A stretch of DNA of 64,000 bases from Nostoc sp. NMS7 (GCF_017115085.1 NZ_JABXKJ010000213.1:62001-126000), one strand, 5' to 3'; positions 26,754-35,780 are shown, numbered from the stretch's first letter. Notes: generated by a model not told the origin, from the sequence alone. Program-made: numbers and translations.

Positions 26754-27140
26754 ATGTCACACTTTAGCCAAATTAAGACTCAAATCCGTAACCTTGATTC
26801 GTTGAAAGATGCTTTGACTGAATTGGGCGTAGACTGGAAACCAGGGCCACGGGAAGTACGTGGCTATCGCGGTCAAACCCATCCTGCGGAAGTTAGTATT
26901 GAGCAGGAAAATGGCTACGACATCGGCTTTAGATGGAATGGCAAAGAATATGAACTGGTGGCTGACTTGCAATATTGGCAGCAAGACCTGTCTGTAGACG
27001 GATTTTTGCGTCAGGTAACACAGCGCTATGCTTATCAAACTGTTGTGAAAGAAACCGCTCGTGTTGGTTTTCAAGTCTCTGAACAACAGAAAAATGAAGA
27101 TGGTTCAATTCGCTTGGTAGTACAACGCTGGAGTGCGTAA
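26754..27140 (+). CDS. ycf35: Ycf35 / DUF1257 protein
   Basis: A 128-residue protein that matches the plastid/cyanobacterial Ycf35 (DUF1257) family: MSHFSQIKTQIRNLDSLKDAL at the start, VRGYRGQTHPAEVSI and RWNGKEYELVADLQYW in the middle and a YAYQTVVKETARVGF segment near the end. The function is not established. Its stop and the next gene's start share bases (TAATG at 27138-27142), indicating translational coupling with the ferredoxin gene. Confidence 0.9.
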   Translation: MSHFSQIKTQIRNLDSLKDALTELGVDWKPGPREVRGYRGQTHPAEVSIEQENGYDIGFRWNGKEYELVADLQYWQQDLSVDGFLRQVTQRYAYQTVVKETARVGFQVSEQQKNEDGSIRLVVQRWSA

Positions 27141-27601
27141 TGGCTGATTTTCTGCCGTCGCCGGAAGAACAAGAAGATAATCGTTCGGGTTTTGAACCAG
27201 AATTAGGGGGTTTTTTACGGGATGCCCCAGAACGTTCTGGTTTAGAACCGGAATTGGGCGGTGTGCTGCGCCAAAATGGTGTTTATGTTGACGAAATCAC
27301 TTGTATTGGTTGCAAGCACTGCGCTCATGTTGCACGTAACACCTTTTACATTGAACCAGATTATGGGCGATCGCGCGTGGTTCGGCAAGATGCAGACGCT
27401 GAGGAAATTATCCAAGAAGCAATTGACACTTGTCCGGTTGATTGCATTCACTGGCTTGATTACACGGAAGTAAAAAAGTTAGAAGAAGAGCGCAAATATC
27501 AGGTAATTCCTATAGTGGGTTATCCGGTAGAACAGGCCGTTGCGGCTAGCGAACGTCGGCGTAAAAAGCAAAAGTTAAAGACCAAAAAATCCCGTTATTA
27601 A
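27140..27601 (+). CDS. 4Fe-4S ferredoxin-like protein of the Ycf35 operon
   Basis: A 153-residue protein with one ferredoxin domain. The cluster ligands are in CIGCKHCAHVARNTFYI and the distal CPVDCIHW motif. It has an unusual N-terminus in which FEPELGGFLRD and LEPELGGVLRQ form a short tandem duplication, and a basic tail (RRRKKQKLKTKKSRY). It should bind at least one [4Fe-4S] cluster and act as a one-electron carrier; the partner is unknown. Translational overlap with Ycf35 and nearness to DUF2997 suggest one functional unit. A strong terminator follows at 27627. Confidence 0.92.
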   Translation: MADFLPSPEEQEDNRSGFEPELGGFLRDAPERSGLEPELGGVLRQNGVYVDEITCIGCKHCAHVARNTFYIEPDYGRSRVVRQDADAEEIIQEAIDTCPVDCIHWLDYTEVKKLEEERKYQVIPIVGYPVEQAVAASERRRKKQKLKTKKSRY

Positions 27602-27626
27602 GATAAAAACGTTAAATCAATATAAT

Positions 27627-27656
27627 AAAGGACTGGTATATCCAGTCCTTTTGTTT
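27627..27656 (+). terminator. Terminator of the DUF2997-ycf35-ferredoxin operon
   Basis: AAAGGACTGG (27627-27636), loop TATAT, CCAGTCCTTT (27642-27651), then TTGTTTTT: a textbook factor-independent terminator 26 bases after the ferredoxin stop. Confidence 0.88.
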
Positions 27657-27725
27657 TTCGCATATAGTTAATTTCTAATGCCGGGATAATTCTTAACTTT
27701 GAATTCCTGTAAGGGCTGATAGTTT

Positions 27726-28009
27726 TCATTTGAAATTTAGAGGATCGTGTTGTGAAAGCAATTTTTGTACTTTCGCCTCATCTAATCTAGCAGTTAATCT
27801 TCTAGTTTCGTGCAAGTCTCTAGTAGTTTTCGCCAAAGTAAAGTTGAGCCAACAGAAAAAGCTAAACCCATACCCATAAAGCCTTTCACCCAGCCATCCA
27901 CAGGCAAGTTTACAACGCCGAAGGTGGTCATAGAAATAGAAATCACAAAAGCTGCCCAAGTTTGAATAACCCAAGCTGAACTGTCTTTTTGAGTACCAAT
28001 TGTTTACAT
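27726..28009 (-). pseudogene. Dead YiaA/B-type two-helix membrane protein gene
   Basis: AGGTAGGAA precedes ATG 28009, but codon 2 is TAA. Past that stop, the frame reads GTQKDSSAWVIQTWAAFVIS, then SMTTFGVVNLPVDGWVKGF and GMGLAFSVGST, the two membrane helices of a YiaA/B-domain protein, before leaving frame near 27841. The conserved C-terminus TLAKTTRDLHETRRLTARLD continues in the next frame to 27726. Adding one T to the ACTTTACT run would rejoin the frames. Two independent lesions (a nonsense codon and a 1-base deletion) make a real pseudogene much more likely than a sequencing error. The intact protein would have about 94 residues. Confidence 0.82.
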
Positions 28010-28128
28010 ATTTCCTACCTTTGCTCATTCGAGTAAGTAGAAACTGGCACAAGCTCTGTGCCAGTTTGACAAGTGGTATTAAGTTGTTGGGACTAGTAGA
28101 ATATCTCAGAGTGAACCGATTAATTTAC

Positions 28129-29811
28129 TTATTGCTCTGAAAAAGTCTGTACCTTGCCATCAGGACTGAGAACAACTCGAATTCTAACATTTTGTCCGCG
28201 TGTATTGGCGGAAACAAAAGGTTTACCAAGTTCAGGCATCCCAGTACTATCAACGTATTCTCTTGCTGCCTTATTGAGAGGAAAAATTCGTTCAACTGTG
28301 CCGTCAATACCGACTATCAAACTGTACTCTAATGTTTGTGCTAGTCCAGTGGGTGGTTGCCAACGCTTGATTAAATATTCTCTAGCTTCTGCTACTTGAG
28401 GTGTATCAAATAATGTGCCGTTAGTTGCCACTTGTGTAGATGTAGGGGTTTTGCGTCCGTTCCCTAATTGATCGATAAAGGGATTATTATCCCCAGTTCT
28501 AGAGACGGGAAGTTTTGAAGTAGGTTTTTCTCCAGCAGAAGGTGACTTTAGAGAATTGATTGTTTCCTCTAGCTGTTGTGAGTTTAGTGAGGAAGGTTGG
28601 GTAACTGTATTGCCACCACTATTATTGGGTATGGTGTCAAGAGACGGGGGGACTGGTGAGATATTAGTTGGTAAGCTGCCTGTAGTAGAAGATAGTCTGG
28701 ATGGCAAATTCCGCCGATGGGGGAGAGCATCAGCTTGAGAACTTGAGGCTGTAGGGTTCTGTCCCAGATTTGGTAACATAGCAATTTCCTGTCCTGGGAT
28801 TTTGCTCGATGGTGCGTTAGCGTTCGCGGAGCGTCTGGTAGAGAAGCTCGCCGTTGGCGTTCGCGTTAGCGTCTCTGAAAGAGAAGGCATCGCTGGATTA
28901 GTGCCAAGTGTTGCAGTCGTTCCTTGAGGTACTGTCAGTGCATTCTTTGCAAATAGAGGTGGCGGTGTAGAGAAACTGGAACTAGGGACTGTTAGAGGTG
29001 CTTGGGGCAAAGTGGATGTGGGAAGTGGAGCGGTAGAATCTAGCAAATTATCCGATGGAGTGGTGAGTCCGGGTTGAGGCGTGGGAAAGTTTAGTGAAGG
29101 TGAAGGTTGTAAAGCAGTCTTTACCGCAGCTGGATCTGCTGTTTTGGCTGTCTGCTGTTGCTTTTCCCTGATGTTATTAGCATATTGCCAAGTAACTGGT
29201 AACAAACCTACACCTAATACTAATACTGCGGCAACAGGCGCCCAAGTCGGGAACCTTAGAGTCGAAGTGGTGCTGTTGAGAGTTGGGAGTGCCATAACAT
29301 CAGTCGAGTATTCATCTAAAGCACTTCCCAAATCAAATAGTTGCAGCAGACTGAGTTGAATTACGGGGCCAGATGCGTGGTTGGCGAGAGAACCGAGAAA
29401 CAAGTTGTGAGTTAAATAGCTGCTTGGTTCTAAGTAGATATTTGCCCCTGAAATCTGGGTACTAAAGGAATTTAATGTTTTTGTTGAGGACTTTAATTCC
29501 GGCTCATCCAGTGCTGTGCTTGACTTGTGGGCACTGGCGAAACTAGCCCAAAAGCTTTCTGGAGGCTGTTGGAGGAATTGTTGTACGTAGCTGGTGACGG
29601 CATCACATAAGGCTTCGAGTTGCTCGCGATCGCCCCGAATTGGAACTCTCTTTTCTTCTGGGATTCGGGGATCGTCAAAACGTAGCTCAAAGCTTAGGTG
29701 TTTGAGGACAGTTTTCCCCATCCAACGGGACAGAGGAGAGCTTTGGGCGAATACTTCTAGCGTGCAAGTCGGGGGTGTGTAGCAACGAATGACAGAATTT
29801 GATAGAGGCAT
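28129..29811 (-). CDS. DUF4335 family protein
   Basis: A 560-residue cyanobacterial protein. The N-terminal ~170 residues (CTLEVFAQSSPLSRW, LKHLSFELRFDDPR, IRGDREQLEALCDAVTSYVQ) are the DUF4335 domain. A membrane helix (WAPVAAVLVLGVGLLPVTW) follows near residue 195, then a long Ser/Thr/Pro-rich linker and a conserved C-terminal domain (EYLIKRWQPPTGLAQTLEYS to VLSPDGKVQTFSEQ). The linker includes two repeat-derived stretches around residues 310-335 encoded by dispersed repeats at 28822-28880. It is paired with the DUF3038 gene upstream, as in other cyanobacteria. The function is unknown; a membrane-anchored envelope or thylakoid role is possible. Confidence 0.85.
   Translation of the reverse strand: MPLSNSVIRCYTPPTCTLEVFAQSSPLSRWMGKTVLKHLSFELRFDDPRIPEEKRVPIRGDREQLEALCDAVTSYVQQFLQQPPESFWASFASAHKSSTALDEPELKSSTKTLNSFSTQISGANIYLEPSSYLTHNLFLGSLANHASGPVIQLSLLQLFDLGSALDEYSTDVMALPTLNSTTSTLRFPTWAPVAAVLVLGVGLLPVTWQYANNIREKQQQTAKTADPAAVKTALQPSPSLNFPTPQPGLTTPSDNLLDSTAPLPTSTLPQAPLTVPSSSFSTPPPLFAKNALTVPQGTTATLGTNPAMPSLSETLTRTPTASFSTRRSANANAPSSKIPGQEIAMLPNLGQNPTASSSQADALPHRRNLPSRLSSTTGSLPTNISPVPPSLDTIPNNSGGNTVTQPSSLNSQQLEETINSLKSPSAGEKPTSKLPVSRTGDNNPFIDQLGNGRKTPTSTQVATNGTLFDTPQVAEAREYLIKRWQPPTGLAQTLEYSLIVGIDGTVERIFPLNKAAREYVDSTGMPELGKPFVSANTRGQNVRIRVVLSPDGKVQTFSEQ
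28822..28880. repeat. Small dispersed repeats inside the DUF4335 gene
   Basis: A TTCGCGGAGCGTCTGG / AGAGAAG unit (28822-28846) and a second degenerate unit (GTTGGCGTTCGCGTTAGCGT, 28853-28872) are read in frame as about 20 residues rich in Arg/Thr/Ser within the linker. The same motif occurs at 914, 25952 and 42671. Confidence 0.75.
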
Positions 29812-30041
29812 GGCAGGAACTGCGAGGAAGACTATTTGGGATTTTGCAAAAAAAGAAAAGTTGAAACAGAGGATTCCTTCACTCAGAACTTTGTCAGGTT
29901 CCTTCCGTTATGCAAACTGGTGTGCAACGAGGAAGCAGTGCTGATAGTGCATCGCCCAAAAGCTAACGGCCATCAAAAGGGAATCCTGATCTAGCAAACT
30001 TTAATGAGCGAATTTTGGTTGAGGAATTTCAAATTTAAAAT

Positions 30042-30647
30042 CTAAAATTTTGTCGAACGGTCTATAAGTGCTAGCCAGAGACGGCGATGCCCACCAGGCG
30101 CACTGTAAAAAAGTAAATCTACAAGCAGTTTTAGTGCCAGGTTGGTTAGTAAATCCGTTGAGATTTGCTCGTCCTCTTCCATCCGCTCTTGGTAGGTGTT
30201 GCAAAAAGCATCAATATAATCTCCAAGTAAAGCAGCCTGGTGAGGTTCCCGGTTATTTTCTGCCATTTGTTCCAACAAGCCGACAGCGCGGCGAATTAAT
30301 TCCTGGTGCTGTTTGGCTAGGTAGCAAGTGATCAAAACAAGCGATCGCGCTTCTTCGATATCTAGCTTTTTTCGCCCTCCTTGACCTTTGCGTAGGGGAT
30401 TTGATTGGCGCAGTCGCCATAAAGCTACGCGGTCTGGCACTCTTGACTCTAAATTCAGATCAGTTGCCGCCGAAAGCATAGCCTCTGAACCAATCCCAGT
30501 TAAGGTTTCTAGCGCCAACAGCACCAAGTCTAATTGGGTTTTGATATTGTCCCATTCAACTGTGTTTGGCGCTGGAAGCTTGATTAAATCCTCCCACTGG
30601 GAATTCGGAGTGGCTGAGTTGGTGGCCGAGTGCATAACTTTTAGCAT
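30042..30647 (-). CDS. DUF3038 family protein
   Basis: A 201-residue soluble protein of the cyanobacterial DUF3038 family. It has an all-alpha pattern with WDNIKTQLDLVLLALETLTGIG, LESRVPDRVALWRLRQSNPLRKG, LDIEEARSLVLITCYLAKQHQEL and ISTDLLTNLALKLLVDLLFYS. The function is unknown. It lies upstream of the DUF4335 gene on the same strand with a 230-base gap, a pairing seen in many cyanobacteria. The start could also be the ATG at 30635. Confidence 0.85.
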   Translation of the reverse strand: MLKVMHSATNSATPNSQWEDLIKLPAPNTVEWDNIKTQLDLVLLALETLTGIGSEAMLSAATDLNLESRVPDRVALWRLRQSNPLRKGQGGRKKLDIEEARSLVLITCYLAKQHQELIRRAVGLLEQMAENNREPHQAALLGDYIDAFCNTYQERMEEDEQISTDLLTNLALKLLVDLLFYSAPGGHRRLWLALIDRSTKF

Positions 30648-31138
30648 AGGTGATCAAGCTGATAGGGGATGTTGCTGTTACCCATTTTGAAACCAGACTC
30701 TCAAGGGTCAAGCTTGGTTTCCTATAGCTATGAGCCAGAGGCTTCAGCTAGATTTTTTCTATGTGGTAAACAACAGGTATCTTTGTCCTACTCTAAATGA
30801 AAATTTATTTTCGACAAAGTAGAAAATTTTCAATTCTAGTTAAGGTTTACCCGACTTTCGCTGCTAGCTCCGTACAATAGTATAAATAAACAATGTTAAG
30901 AATGGTAACAGCCAATGATCGCTAAGTAATTATTTAGCTGAAACAGCAATTCATCTCACACTCCTCTTCGGGTGAGATGTGAGATGAATTGCGCGTGAAA
31001 CACGACGACAGTTCTCTGACCGATATTGAGCGTCAGTTCTCATTAGGGAAGAGGACATGGAGGAAACGAACAAATCTTCTCGTGCGAACGCTGCGCGATG
31101 TGTTAGAGTATTTTATAGCAAATTGATTTCACTCTAAG
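30648..31138. other. Intergenic region before tnpB
   Basis: There is no gene. It contains the palindrome at 30946-30992 and a decayed dispersed-repeat unit at 31081-31098 (GTGCGAACGCTGCGCGATG). The left end of the IS element should lie within this region, but I cannot fix its exact boundary. Confidence 0.55.
30946..30992. repeat. Perfect 15-base-pair palindrome upstream of tnpB
   Basis: GCAATTCATCTCACA (30946-30960) and TGTGAGATGAATTGC (30978-30992) with a 17-base loop. It may be a subterminal hairpin of the IS left end or an unrelated REP element. Confidence 0.65.
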
Positions 31139-32347
31139 ATGTTAAAAGTCGTCAAAGTCAGACTATATCCAGATGTCCTTCAACAGCAGTCACTAGCACA
31201 AGCTTTTGGCTGTTGTCGTTGGCTTTGGAATTATTGCCTGAACTTGATGAATCAGACGTACAAAGAAACAGGTAAGGGGTTATCTGGATATGAAGTTAAA
31301 AAGCTAATCCCACAACTTAAAAAAGAGCATGATTGGTTGGCTTTGACTTACTCACAGTGCTTACAACAAGTCTGTTTAAATCTTGGAGTGGCTTTTAATA
31401 ACTTCTATGAAAAAAGAGCAAAATATCCAAACTTCAAGTCAAAGCATAATAAACAGTCAATACAGTATCCTCAAAATGTCAGGATTGCTGACAATTACTT
31501 AACCTTCCCAAAAATAGGGGATGTGTCAGCAATAATTCATAGACCTATTGAAGGAAAAGTTAAGACTGTAACTATATCTAAAAACTGTTCTAACCAATAC
31601 TTCGCTGCCATTCTCTTTGATGATGGTAAAGATAAGCCTTTGTCCTCTACAGATGGTAAAGCAATAGGTATTGATTTGGGACTAACTCACTTCGCTGTTA
31701 CTAGTGATGGGTCTAAATTTGACAATCCTAAAATACTCAATAAACACGAAAAAAATCTGAAGCTAAAACAGCAACAATTATCTAGGAAGAAAAAAGGTTC
31801 TAATAACCGGATTAAATCTAGACATAAAGTTGGCTTTGTTCACAGAAAAATTACTAATTGCCGTGAGGATTTTCTGCACAAATTGTCTCGTAGGATAGTT
31901 AACGATAACCAAGTTATAGTGCTTGAAAATCTTAATATTAAAGGCTTGATGCAAAACCACTGTCTCGCTAAATCCATTCATCAAGTAGGGTGGGGAATGT
32001 TTTGTACCATGCTGAAATATAAGGCGGAAATGGAAGGGAAGATTTATCTTGAAGTTGATAGATTTTTCCCTAGTTCAAAAACCTGTCATGTGTGTTTGAA
32101 TAAAGTTGGTAGCTTACCACTGAATATAAGATTTTGGACTTGTGAAAAGTGCCAGACTAAGCATGATAGGGACATTAACGCAAGTATTAACCTTCGAGAT
32201 GAAGGACTACGGATTCTGACCTCTGGAACGGGGGATAAAGCCTGTCGTCCAGATGTAAGTCGGAGTAATAGAGGACGCAAGAAATCTACTACTTCGCTTT
32301 CTGTTGGACAGGAAGCCTACACTGTACCGTCAGGTCAGTGTAGGTAG
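31139..32347 (+). CDS. tnpB: TnpB RNA-guided nuclease (IS200/IS605 family, IS1341 group)
   Basis: A 402-residue TnpB with all key sites. The RuvC catalytic residues are Asp179 (GIDLGLTHFAV), Glu263 (VIVLENLNIKG) and Asp345 (KHDRDINASINL). The zinc ribbon is Cys316/Cys319 and Cys335/Cys338. The N-terminal helix-turn-helix/WED part begins VKVRLYPDVLQQQSLAQAF. TnpB proteins are RNA-guided DNA endonucleases that help IS elements persist. No TnpA transposase is adjacent, so this is a TnpB-only element that would need TnpA in trans to move. The gene is full length and unbroken in a region where many other genes are damaged, which suggests recent arrival or selection. Confidence 0.95.
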   Translation: MLKVVKVRLYPDVLQQQSLAQAFGCCRWLWNYCLNLMNQTYKETGKGLSGYEVKKLIPQLKKEHDWLALTYSQCLQQVCLNLGVAFNNFYEKRAKYPNFKSKHNKQSIQYPQNVRIADNYLTFPKIGDVSAIIHRPIEGKVKTVTISKNCSNQYFAAILFDDGKDKPLSSTDGKAIGIDLGLTHFAVTSDGSKFDNPKILNKHEKNLKLKQQQLSRKKKGSNNRIKSRHKVGFVHRKITNCREDFLHKLSRRIVNDNQVIVLENLNIKGLMQNHCLAKSIHQVGWGMFCTMLKYKAEMEGKIYLEVDRFFPSSKTCHVCLNKVGSLPLNIRFWTCEKCQTKHDRDINASINLRDEGLRILTSGTGDKACRPDVSRSNRGRKKSTTSLSVGQEAYTVPSGQCR

Positions 32348-32353
32348 TTCACA
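32200..32353 (+). ncRNA. Probable omega-RNA scaffold overlapping the tnpB 3' end
   Basis: TnpB guides derive from the 3' end of tnpB and the right IS end. Here CCTACACTG (32316-32324) and CAGTGTAGG (32336-32344) form a perfect 9-base-pair stem capped by TACCGTCAGGT, followed by TAGTTCAC. This is the expected position and form of the final omega-RNA stem, with the guide beginning near 32354. The 5' boundary is a guess. Confidence 0.55.
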
Positions 32354-32395
32354 ATTAATACCTTCGCCAAAAAAAGAGGATGAGGAGAGAAGTCT

Positions 32396-32480
32396 AAGCG
32401 AATAGAATTCGCGGCTACACAAACAAAGTCCACCTCCGTGGACTAAGAAAAAATCAAGCTTTTATAACCCACGAAGGCGC
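32396..32480. repeat. Dispersed hairpin repeat after the IS
   Basis: GCGAATAGAATTCGCGGCT and AAAGTCCACCTCCGTGGACT form two adjacent hairpins followed by ACCCACGAAGG, a unit I recognise as common in Nostoc intergenic DNA. The copy here is somewhat decayed. Confidence 0.5.
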
Positions 32481-32581
32481 TCACTGAGCTTGCGTTGCCC
32501 TGACTAAATGAGGTGTTAGAGCGATCGCTGTGGTAGATTTTTAACAGTGCTGTCTGTTCGCCCCATCTCCTCAAGATCCAC

Positions 32582-33016
32582 ACTCTGAAAATCGACCGAT
32601 TGCAGAAACTTAAACAAAAGCTGACGAATGAAGCAGACTTGTCCCATATCTGGTCATTTTATATGGATCATTTTGCTGATCTGCCGGAATTTACTGACCT
32701 GGGTGAGCCTGCGGATAATTAATACCTAAATGCTATCCTCCACAAAACTTGTTAGCAGATGTTTGGCAGCGTAATCAAGATTACTGGCTTTTTCCTGATC
32801 TACATTCCAAACTATCGTTTATTTCATGGGCCTTTCCAAGTTGAAGGACGTATTGGGGGTATGATTTATTTCGAGGATATAAAAATTGGGTTAATTGCAG
32901 TATCGGCGGATTATCCCCCTACCGATGCGGTTAAGTATTCATGTTTTTCTGAGATGATTCAATTGTCGGCACCTAATCGCAACGATGTCTACGACGGGCT
33001 ACGCCTACGCAATTGA
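32582..33016 (+). pseudogene. Conserved hypothetical gene with two in-frame stops
   Basis: One frame runs from about 32582 to 33016 but is broken by TAA at 32720-32722 and TAG at 32753-32755. Around the stops it reads like normal protein: LTNEADLSHIWSFYMDHFAD, then DLGEPADN-stop-YLNAILHKTC-stop-QMFGSVIKITGFFLI and YRLFHGPFQVEGRIGGMIYF. The TAA can be explained by C-to-T change of CAA. The end (after PNRNDVY) is made of a dispersed repeat (TACGACGGGCTACGCCTACG). No start codon with a ribosome site is visible. I do not recognise the family. Confidence 0.65.
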
Positions 33017-33175
33017 GATTCAGGGTTAATTAACTCATCTGGGTTATTTTAGATAAATTTTAAAGAATTGAAATATTATTTAATTAATTATGCGTTGCCT
33101 AAAATCCTTGGTAGGCACAATTCATGAATTGTGCCTACGTAATTTTTGGAGATGTCTATTAAAAAACTAACAATC

Positions 33176-34621
33176 TTACTCACCACTAGTAATGTTTTTT
33201 TGCTGTTGATAACGCTGTTTGAACTGCTGTTGTTGTATTTTATGATCTACAATTGGTTCAGGATAGCCAACAGCATGACGTTCTAAAGATGGAATTTTAC
33301 CAGTAACTAAATATTCTGGATCTACAGACCGCAATTCTGATACCCATTGCCGAATATATTCCCCCTCTGGATCGAATTTTTGTGTTTGACTGGCTGGGTT
33401 GAAAATCCGCACAGGTTTGGGGTCCATACCACTAGAAGCACTCCATTGCCAACCGCCATTATTAGCAGATAAATCTCCGTCAATTAACTTCTGCATAAAG
33501 TATTTTTCTCCCAATTGGGGATTAATTAGCAAGTCTTTAGTGAGGAAACTGGCGACAATCATCCGACAGCGATTGTGCATCCAGCCGCTTTCATTCATCT
33601 GGCGCATTGCCGCATCCACAATGGGGTAGCCTGTTCTCCCCTCACACCAAGCTTGGAAATATTCTTCGTTAGTTTCCCAAGGAAAGTTTTTGAAGGTGTC
33701 GCGGAAAGCACCATCAGCTAATTCCGGGAAGTTATACATTGCATGTTGATAAAACTCCCGCCAAGCTAATTCCTGTTGCCATGTGCGGATATTAACTGCT
33801 GTTTCCTCACTGCGGCTGTTTTCTAGTGCTTCTATGGTGGCTTGCCAAACAGTGCGAATGCCAATTACGCCAAATTTTAATGCTGCACTCAGTTGCGATG
33901 TTCCGTCCACTGCGGGAAAATTGCGCTGTTCTTGGTATTCAGTAATCGCTTTAGTAGTAAATTCCTCTAGCCGTTCTTGCGCCGCCATCTCTCCCGGTGA
34001 AATAATCAATTCTCCATCCCAAATAAATCCTAAATCTTTCGCTGAAGGTAATGCGATCGCTCCTTCAAGTTTGGCAATTTCTTGTTCAGCTTCTGTTAAA
34101 CCCTCAACATTTTGCAGTGTTTTTACTGGTTGATTCTTCGGTTTGGTAATCCAATTTCTCCAGAAGGGTGTGTAAACCGTGTAAGGACTGTTACCACCTG
34201 TGCGGATTTCATCTGGGGAGTTGAGAATCTGATCCCAGTTTTGGTTAAGAAACTCAATGCCTTTTTCTTTGAGGGCATTTATAATGGTGCGATCGCGTTC
34301 TTGCGAATAAGGTTCTACATCCCAATTCCAAAAAACAGCTTTGGCATTTATTGCCTCGGCTAAAGCTGGTATCGCTTGTACTGGATTGGCGTGGAGTATT
34401 AATAACTGGCTACCCACTTTCGCATATCGCTCTTGGAGTTTCTGCAAACAGCCAATCATATAAGTTACTCTCACCGGACCAATATCATCCCGTTCCAAAA
34501 TATGCGGATCAAGGCAAAACACGCCCACCACTTTCGGACTCTGCTGTTTTGCCGCAGCCAGTCCGGTATTGTCAGAAATGCGTAAATCGCGCCGATGCCA
34601 AAACAGAATTAAGTCAGACAT
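33176..34621 (-). CDS. phr: Deoxyribodipyrimidine photolyase
   Basis: Repairs cyclobutane pyrimidine dimers with blue light using FADH- and an antenna pigment. The N-terminal alpha/beta antenna domain starts [17 protein letters not shown] and includes [15 protein letters not shown]; the C-terminal FAD domain holds [42 protein letters not shown] and [21 protein letters not shown]. The whole is close to the cyanobacterial 8-HDF class I photolyase. The ATG at 34621 is chosen because the family starts at [14 protein letters not shown]; an upstream start at 34642 adds seven poor residues. It stands alone. The 411 bases upstream (34643-35053) hold only a decayed AGGACTTACACAAA element end at 34713. 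Confidence 0.95.
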   Translation of the reverse strand: MSDLILFWHRRDLRISDNTGLAAAKQQSPKVVGVFCLDPHILERDDIGPVRVTYMIGCLQKLQERYAKVGSQLLILHANPVQAIPALAEAINAKAVFWNWDVEPYSQERDRTIINALKEKGIEFLNQNWDQILNSPDEIRTGGNSPYTVYTPFWRNWITKPKNQPVKTLQNVEGLTEAEQEIAKLEGAIALPSAKDLGFIWDGELIISPGEMAAQERLEEFTTKAITEYQEQRNFPAVDGTSQLSAALKFGVIGIRTVWQATIEALENSRSEETAVNIRTWQQELAWREFYQHAMYNFPELADGAFRDTFKNFPWETNEEYFQAWCEGRTGYPIVDAAMRQMNESGWMHNRCRMIVASFLTKDLLINPQLGEKYFMQKLIDGDLSANNGGWQWSASSGMDPKPVRIFNPASQTQKFDPEGEYIRQWVSELRSVDPEYLVTGKIPSLERHAVGYPEPIVDHKIQQQQFKQRYQQQKNITSGE

Positions 34622-35053
34622 TCCATGCTGGATATAGTTCACCCGTACTAGCTTAGACGCTAGTGGTACTAATGAGCATCATTCTGGCGATAAATTTATT
34701 CTGTGAGTGGGGCAGGACTTACACAAACAATAGCCTTTCCATTGCCTGTGGTAGAGAAATCAACTCTGTCCAAGAGGAGCCACTAACTAAATTTTGGGCG
34801 TGAGCTAATCACTTTCGCACCTGTTCAGCAGACTTGAGTCAGCGATCGCTAAACCGCTTAGACAATTTTAAGTAACAAAATATTTCGCATCTAGAAAAAA
34901 ATAAATATATATGTAGTTAACTATATCAGATTAGTTGATTAATTTGTGATAAAAATGCCGAAAATCCTGACAAAAAATGTTATTACTAAAACGACATATC
35001 GAATTAATACTTGGTAGAATTTTATCAAGATAACCAAAATTGATAATATTATT

Positions 35054-35497
35054 ATGCCAAGAAAAGAACAAGGATGGATCACATTTCAAACCTCAGAGGA
35101 CGAGCGGAAGATTCTAGAGGAGTTCTGCGAACAGTCTCAACGCACGAAGACTGAGATTTTGCGGGAACTCGTGCGTAGTCTCAATCACCATTCTTGGGCA
35201 TCAATATCACCACCAACTGAGGAGAAAAAACAGGAAGATATCTACACTCAAAAGCCTGAGATAGAAAGTAGTATTCAAAAGAAATCACTAAAAGTTAGCT
35301 CTCGGAATATTCTTAAAGGTGTGGTTAAACGAGTTGTTTATGGAGCTGTTAATAGTGAAGTGACTCTGGAAATTCTTCAGAAAGTAGAATTAACCTCGAT
35401 TATCACCAGAGCTTCCGCAGAAGAGTTGGAACTATCTGAGGGAAAAGAAGCTTATGCAGTGATTAAGTCTAACGATATTGTCATTGCTAGAGAATAG
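35054..35497 (+). CDS. Ribbon-helix-helix / molbindin (TOBE) fusion protein
   Basis: A 147-residue protein with two parts. Residues 1-45 (GWITFQTSEDERKILEEFCE, TKTEILRELVRSLN) have the beta-strand plus two-helix pattern of a ribbon-helix-helix DNA-binding domain. After a polar linker, residues ~80-147 (SRNILKGVVKRVVYGAVNSEVTLEI, TSIITRASAEELELSEGK, AYAVIKSNDIVIARE) form one Mop/TOBE domain, which binds molybdate or tungstate in proteins such as ModE and molbindins. A small molybdate-responsive regulator is the natural inference, but no mod transport or Mo-enzyme gene is adjacent. The Mop part keeps the conserved NILKG, GAVNSEV and AVIKS elements. Confidence 0.8.
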   Translation: MPRKEQGWITFQTSEDERKILEEFCEQSQRTKTEILRELVRSLNHHSWASISPPTEEKKQEDIYTQKPEIESSIQKKSLKVSSRNILKGVVKRVVYGAVNSEVTLEILQKVELTSIITRASAEELELSEGKEAYAVIKSNDIVIARE

Positions 35498-35780
35498 AAA
35501 TATTTGATTTTGGGTGTTGGATATTAAGAGAATGAATTATCATTACTAATATTTTTTATTTTGGATAACTGCAAGATAAATTGTAAATTATACTCAAAAC
35601 CCCGCTTCCATTCTGATGCCGGGAGACTGGGCGCACTATTAAGAACTACCAATTGACCGCTACTTTCGCCACCAGATAGGCTTTAGGTTTGTAGAATAAC
35701 GGCTCATTTATAGTCTCGTAGACAATGCGATCGCTATTGCTACCCTCTAAAATTTGACTGCACATCATAGGCTGACTTGC

